Both the position numbers and the translations under genes were made by a program. Below, in pieces: positions 62,025-64,000 of a DNA stretch of 64,000 nucleotides. Origin of the DNA: Chryseobacterium oryctis (lineage in GTDB: Bacteria > Bacteroidota > Bacteroidia > Flavobacteriales > Weeksellaceae). Each line of letters opens with the position of its first letter. The stretch's first letter is position 1. The notes below the pieces were generated by a model. The model made no database searches. It saw only the letters and a program-made list of their open reading frames with translations, and had not been told where the DNA came from. The stretch is taken from assembly GCF_025971925.1 (NCBI RefSeq), contig NZ_JAPDHV010000005.1, forward strand, positions 186,001-250,000. The letters run 5' to 3'.

Positions 62025-63974
62025 TTAGTTGAACATATACCATACAATTCCAATGTTTAATCTAAAATCATAAACAGGATAATGTGGAAAAGCATAAGCC
62101 TTATTATGAGAAAGAACAGTTCCTACTTGTTGCCCCTCAATAAAGAAGAACATCTTTTTAACTTTCATATTAAAATATACATCAACAATAGGTTGCCCTC
62201 CAATTGAAAATGAATTTGCATTTGGTAAAATACATTCATTAATAATCGGGAAGTACTCTCTAGAAGCAAATTTTGAGAAATAATACACTTTAACTCCTGT
62301 CTGAATTTCCGCAGCGTTCTTAAACCATTTTCCCTGATAGAAAATGTTTGCTCTTCCTATAAAACCAGGCATAGGATATAATTCTTTATTCGTCAAAGTG
62401 TTTTGAAACTGCACCCGTGTATTCAAATGGAAATTTCCGTAGCTGAATGTCGCGTCACCTCCGATTTGAGAAATATTAAGTGAACTACCACTTTGTTGAG
62501 GCTTTGCATCACCATCAAAATAAGTATAATTATCAATTCTGAAATAATTAGCAAATAATTGTGTCTGGAACCATTTCAGATTAATATTACCTCCTATTTC
62601 AGTAATTGACTGGTTTTTTGCATCCTGTAAATAATAATTGTATTTGTTATAAACGGAAGTATTCAAAAGATAATTGAAACTAGGATAAACGCTTTGGAAG
62701 TTCACTTTTGCATTTACAAAATAATCTTTGATAGGTTCAAATTTTAGATTATTTGTAGTTTTTAAATAATTTCCAAACTGGCTCCCTTTAGAAAATTCCA
62801 CAAATGAGTTTAACTGAACTTTATCAAAAAGTTTTACTTGTAAATTCCCAACCGCTCCAATTCTGTTTTCTTTAAATTCTGTTGGATAAGTAAAGTCATC
62901 AATCGTAATTCCGTTTTCTACTCCAAACTTAAGCATTTGATATCTAACTCCTGCATCAAGTTTGAATTTTTCATTATCAAAAACCAAACTTACTGTATTA
63001 CTCAAATTATCTGAAAACTTTTTAGTTCCCAGAAAATAGCTATTTACTAACTCATTTGGGTCATTATACCAATATGATTCTACTCCATTTTGGTGGTAGA
63101 AATATTTATTTCCTTGATGAAAAATTGTATGCCTTATTCTGAATGGAAATTTTTCTGAATTGAAAGGCGTAAACTGATGGCTTAAATAATATCTTCTATA
63201 GGAAAATTGAGAACTAGAACCAGACAAATTTACCTGCATATTTTGTCTATTACTTGAGTTACTGTCACCAGATTGGAAAAGTTCGTCTTCAGCAATACCC
63301 CCATTCTCCTGATTGTTTACGTTTTGATGTAAATAATGTGCAAATACCTCATAATTCCCACTTTTAGTAATATAATGACCAGAGAATAATGTATTATTAT
63401 TTGCAGCCAATGAATTTCTGTAAAGTCCCTGAGAACGAAGTCCCATATATTCAATCGCGAAGTTAAATCTCTTACCTATATTCTGAGTATAAGTTGACTT
63501 CAAGGCCGCCCCATTTCTCATCGTATTATGATAAATAAAAGTAGCTGTTGGTGTTTTTACATCATAATAATGAATATCATTAATTCCTAAAATACCATAA
63601 GATTTATTTGTTGGAAGTAATGATAAATTTTGTTCAGTATTCACCTCATAAGATAAAGGATTGAAGCCTGAACCTACATTAGCGAATTGAACCCTCCCAA
63701 AATTATCTTTGTTATTGTATTGCGTAAAAATAAAAGTTTTATCGAAAGTCATCACAGTATCAAACACCTTTTTCTCGGAAAATTGTATTTGATATTGATA
63801 ATCATTAATCGTTGGCTTAAAAATCTTTAAGGAATCTTTCTTTCCTGAATCTATGACCAGAGTATCTTTTTTTTCTGCAAGTTTTTTATCTAACCTATTT
63901 GAATCCGTTTTATTAACCACCTGTGCATTAGCCAAAAAACCTAAGAAAGTTATAACGAAAAGTATATTCCTCAT
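62025..63974 (-). CDS. Putative porin (Porin_10 family)
   Basis: 649 aa with a signal peptide (MRNILFVITFLGFLANAQV), a short charged linker, then a long barrel with frequent aromatic and Asn/Gln-rich strands (FGRVQFANVGSGFNPLSYEV, LGINDIHYYDVKTPTATFIYHN). It ends DFRLNIGIVWYMFN. These are features of the Bacteroidota Porin_10 outer-membrane family with no assigned substrate. It is followed closely by bshC, probably in one transcript. A -7 box is at 63992-63999. Confidence 0.85.
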   Translation of the reverse strand: MRNILFVITFLGFLANAQVVNKTDSNRLDKKLAEKKDTLVIDSGKKDSLKIFKPTINDYQYQIQFSEKKVFDTVMTFDKTFIFTQYNNKDNFGRVQFANVGSGFNPLSYEVNTEQNLSLLPTNKSYGILGINDIHYYDVKTPTATFIYHNTMRNGAALKSTYTQNIGKRFNFAIEYMGLRSQGLYRNSLAANNNTLFSGHYITKSGNYEVFAHYLHQNVNNQENGGIAEDELFQSGDSNSSNRQNMQVNLSGSSSQFSYRRYYLSHQFTPFNSEKFPFRIRHTIFHQGNKYFYHQNGVESYWYNDPNELVNSYFLGTKKFSDNLSNTVSLVFDNEKFKLDAGVRYQMLKFGVENGITIDDFTYPTEFKENRIGAVGNLQVKLFDKVQLNSFVEFSKGSQFGNYLKTTNNLKFEPIKDYFVNAKVNFQSVYPSFNYLLNTSVYNKYNYYLQDAKNQSITEIGGNINLKWFQTQLFANYFRIDNYTYFDGDAKPQQSGSSLNISQIGGDATFSYGNFHLNTRVQFQNTLTNKELYPMPGFIGRANIFYQGKWFKNAAEIQTGVKVYYFSKFASREYFPIINECILPNANSFSIGGQPIVDVYFNMKVKKMFFFIEGQQVGTVLSHNKAYAFPHYPVYDFRLNIGIVWYMFN

Positions 63975-63991
63975 TTTTCAATTTTGTAAAG

Positions 63992-63999
63992 CAAAAATA
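63992..63999 (-). promoter_or_regulatory. -7 box of the porin-bshC unit
   Basis: Minus-strand TATTTTTG followed by C, 17 nt before the ATG. Confidence 0.5.
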
Positions 64000-64000
64000 A

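Noticed and set aside
62012..62053. Longer BshC start at TTG 62053
   Set aside because: It would overlap the porin gene and adds residues not expected in BshC; TTG 62011 gives the family-like N-terminus.

Overview
The window is an AT-rich chromosome segment from a flavobacterium, most likely Chryseobacterium or a close Weeksellaceae relative. The signs are Bacteroidota promoters (TAnnTTTG at -7, with TTTG or TTG about 19-20 nt upstream where visible), a GLPGLI protein, a SusC/SusD pair, Porin_10 and GYDIA-kinase families, bacillithiol synthesis (bshC), and almost no Shine-Dalgarno sequences. No tool was run; family names rest on motifs read by eye.

Layout. 1-3.6 kb: iron-uptake operon (TonB-dependent siderophore receptor, helical lipoprotein, truncated PepSY protein). 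3.7-4.6 kb: GLPGLI protein. 4.7-8.1 kb: str operon (rpsL-rpsG-fusA-rpsJ) closed by a terminator after rpsJ. 8.2-26.6 kb: mostly core genes: GT-C-like membrane protein, dps, pncB, YciI-like, DUF5995, rmuC, an SPOUT methyltransferase, an Ala-rich repeat lipoprotein, a membrane protein/lipoprotein pair, 5-formyl-THF cyclo-ligase, ferredoxin plus U32 protein (probably tRNA wobble-uridine hydroxylation), HtrA, RidA, LptD and an amidase.

26.6-32.9 kb: a compact class I lanthipeptide locus (lanA-lanC-lanB, minus strand). It sits between one tRNA-Glu gene and rpsT plus two further tRNA-Glu genes. The precursor has a double-Gly leader, a Cys-Cys-Trp-Cys cluster, a seven-Gly run and a Thr-rich tail. 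A hairpin separates lanA from lanCB.

32.86-39.85 kb: an integrated element of about 7 kb in the 3' end of the last tRNA-Glu. It has a 16-nt att repeat at each end, a tyrosine integrase, an excisionase-like protein, a gene II/X-like Rep next to a structured possible origin, a DuOB + DUF488 pair (possible defence cargo), and a secreted protein/lipoprotein pair. The element brings its own terminator for the tRNA; the displaced original lies just beyond the right att site.

39.9-48.1 kb: metal and redox block, all on the minus strand: two paralogous small CKGKCY proteins, a YHS protein, Sco, secreted superoxide dismutase, MbnP-like protein, MbnH-like di-haem peroxidase and a beta-barrel (probably copper), then fur-zntA (zinc/cadmium). 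48.2-52.8 kb: SusC/SusD operon under a SAM-I riboswitch, suggesting import of a methionine- or sulfur-linked nutrient. 53.4-64 kb: AraC-type membrane regulator, aroQ, pckA, GYDIA GHMP kinase, fabD, LysM-PBP1 protein, bshC and a Porin_10 protein.

The items most worth follow-up are the lanthipeptide locus, the SAM riboswitch on a SusCD operon, the tRNA-Glu element and the MbnP/MbnH cluster with its duplicated CKGKCY proteins.
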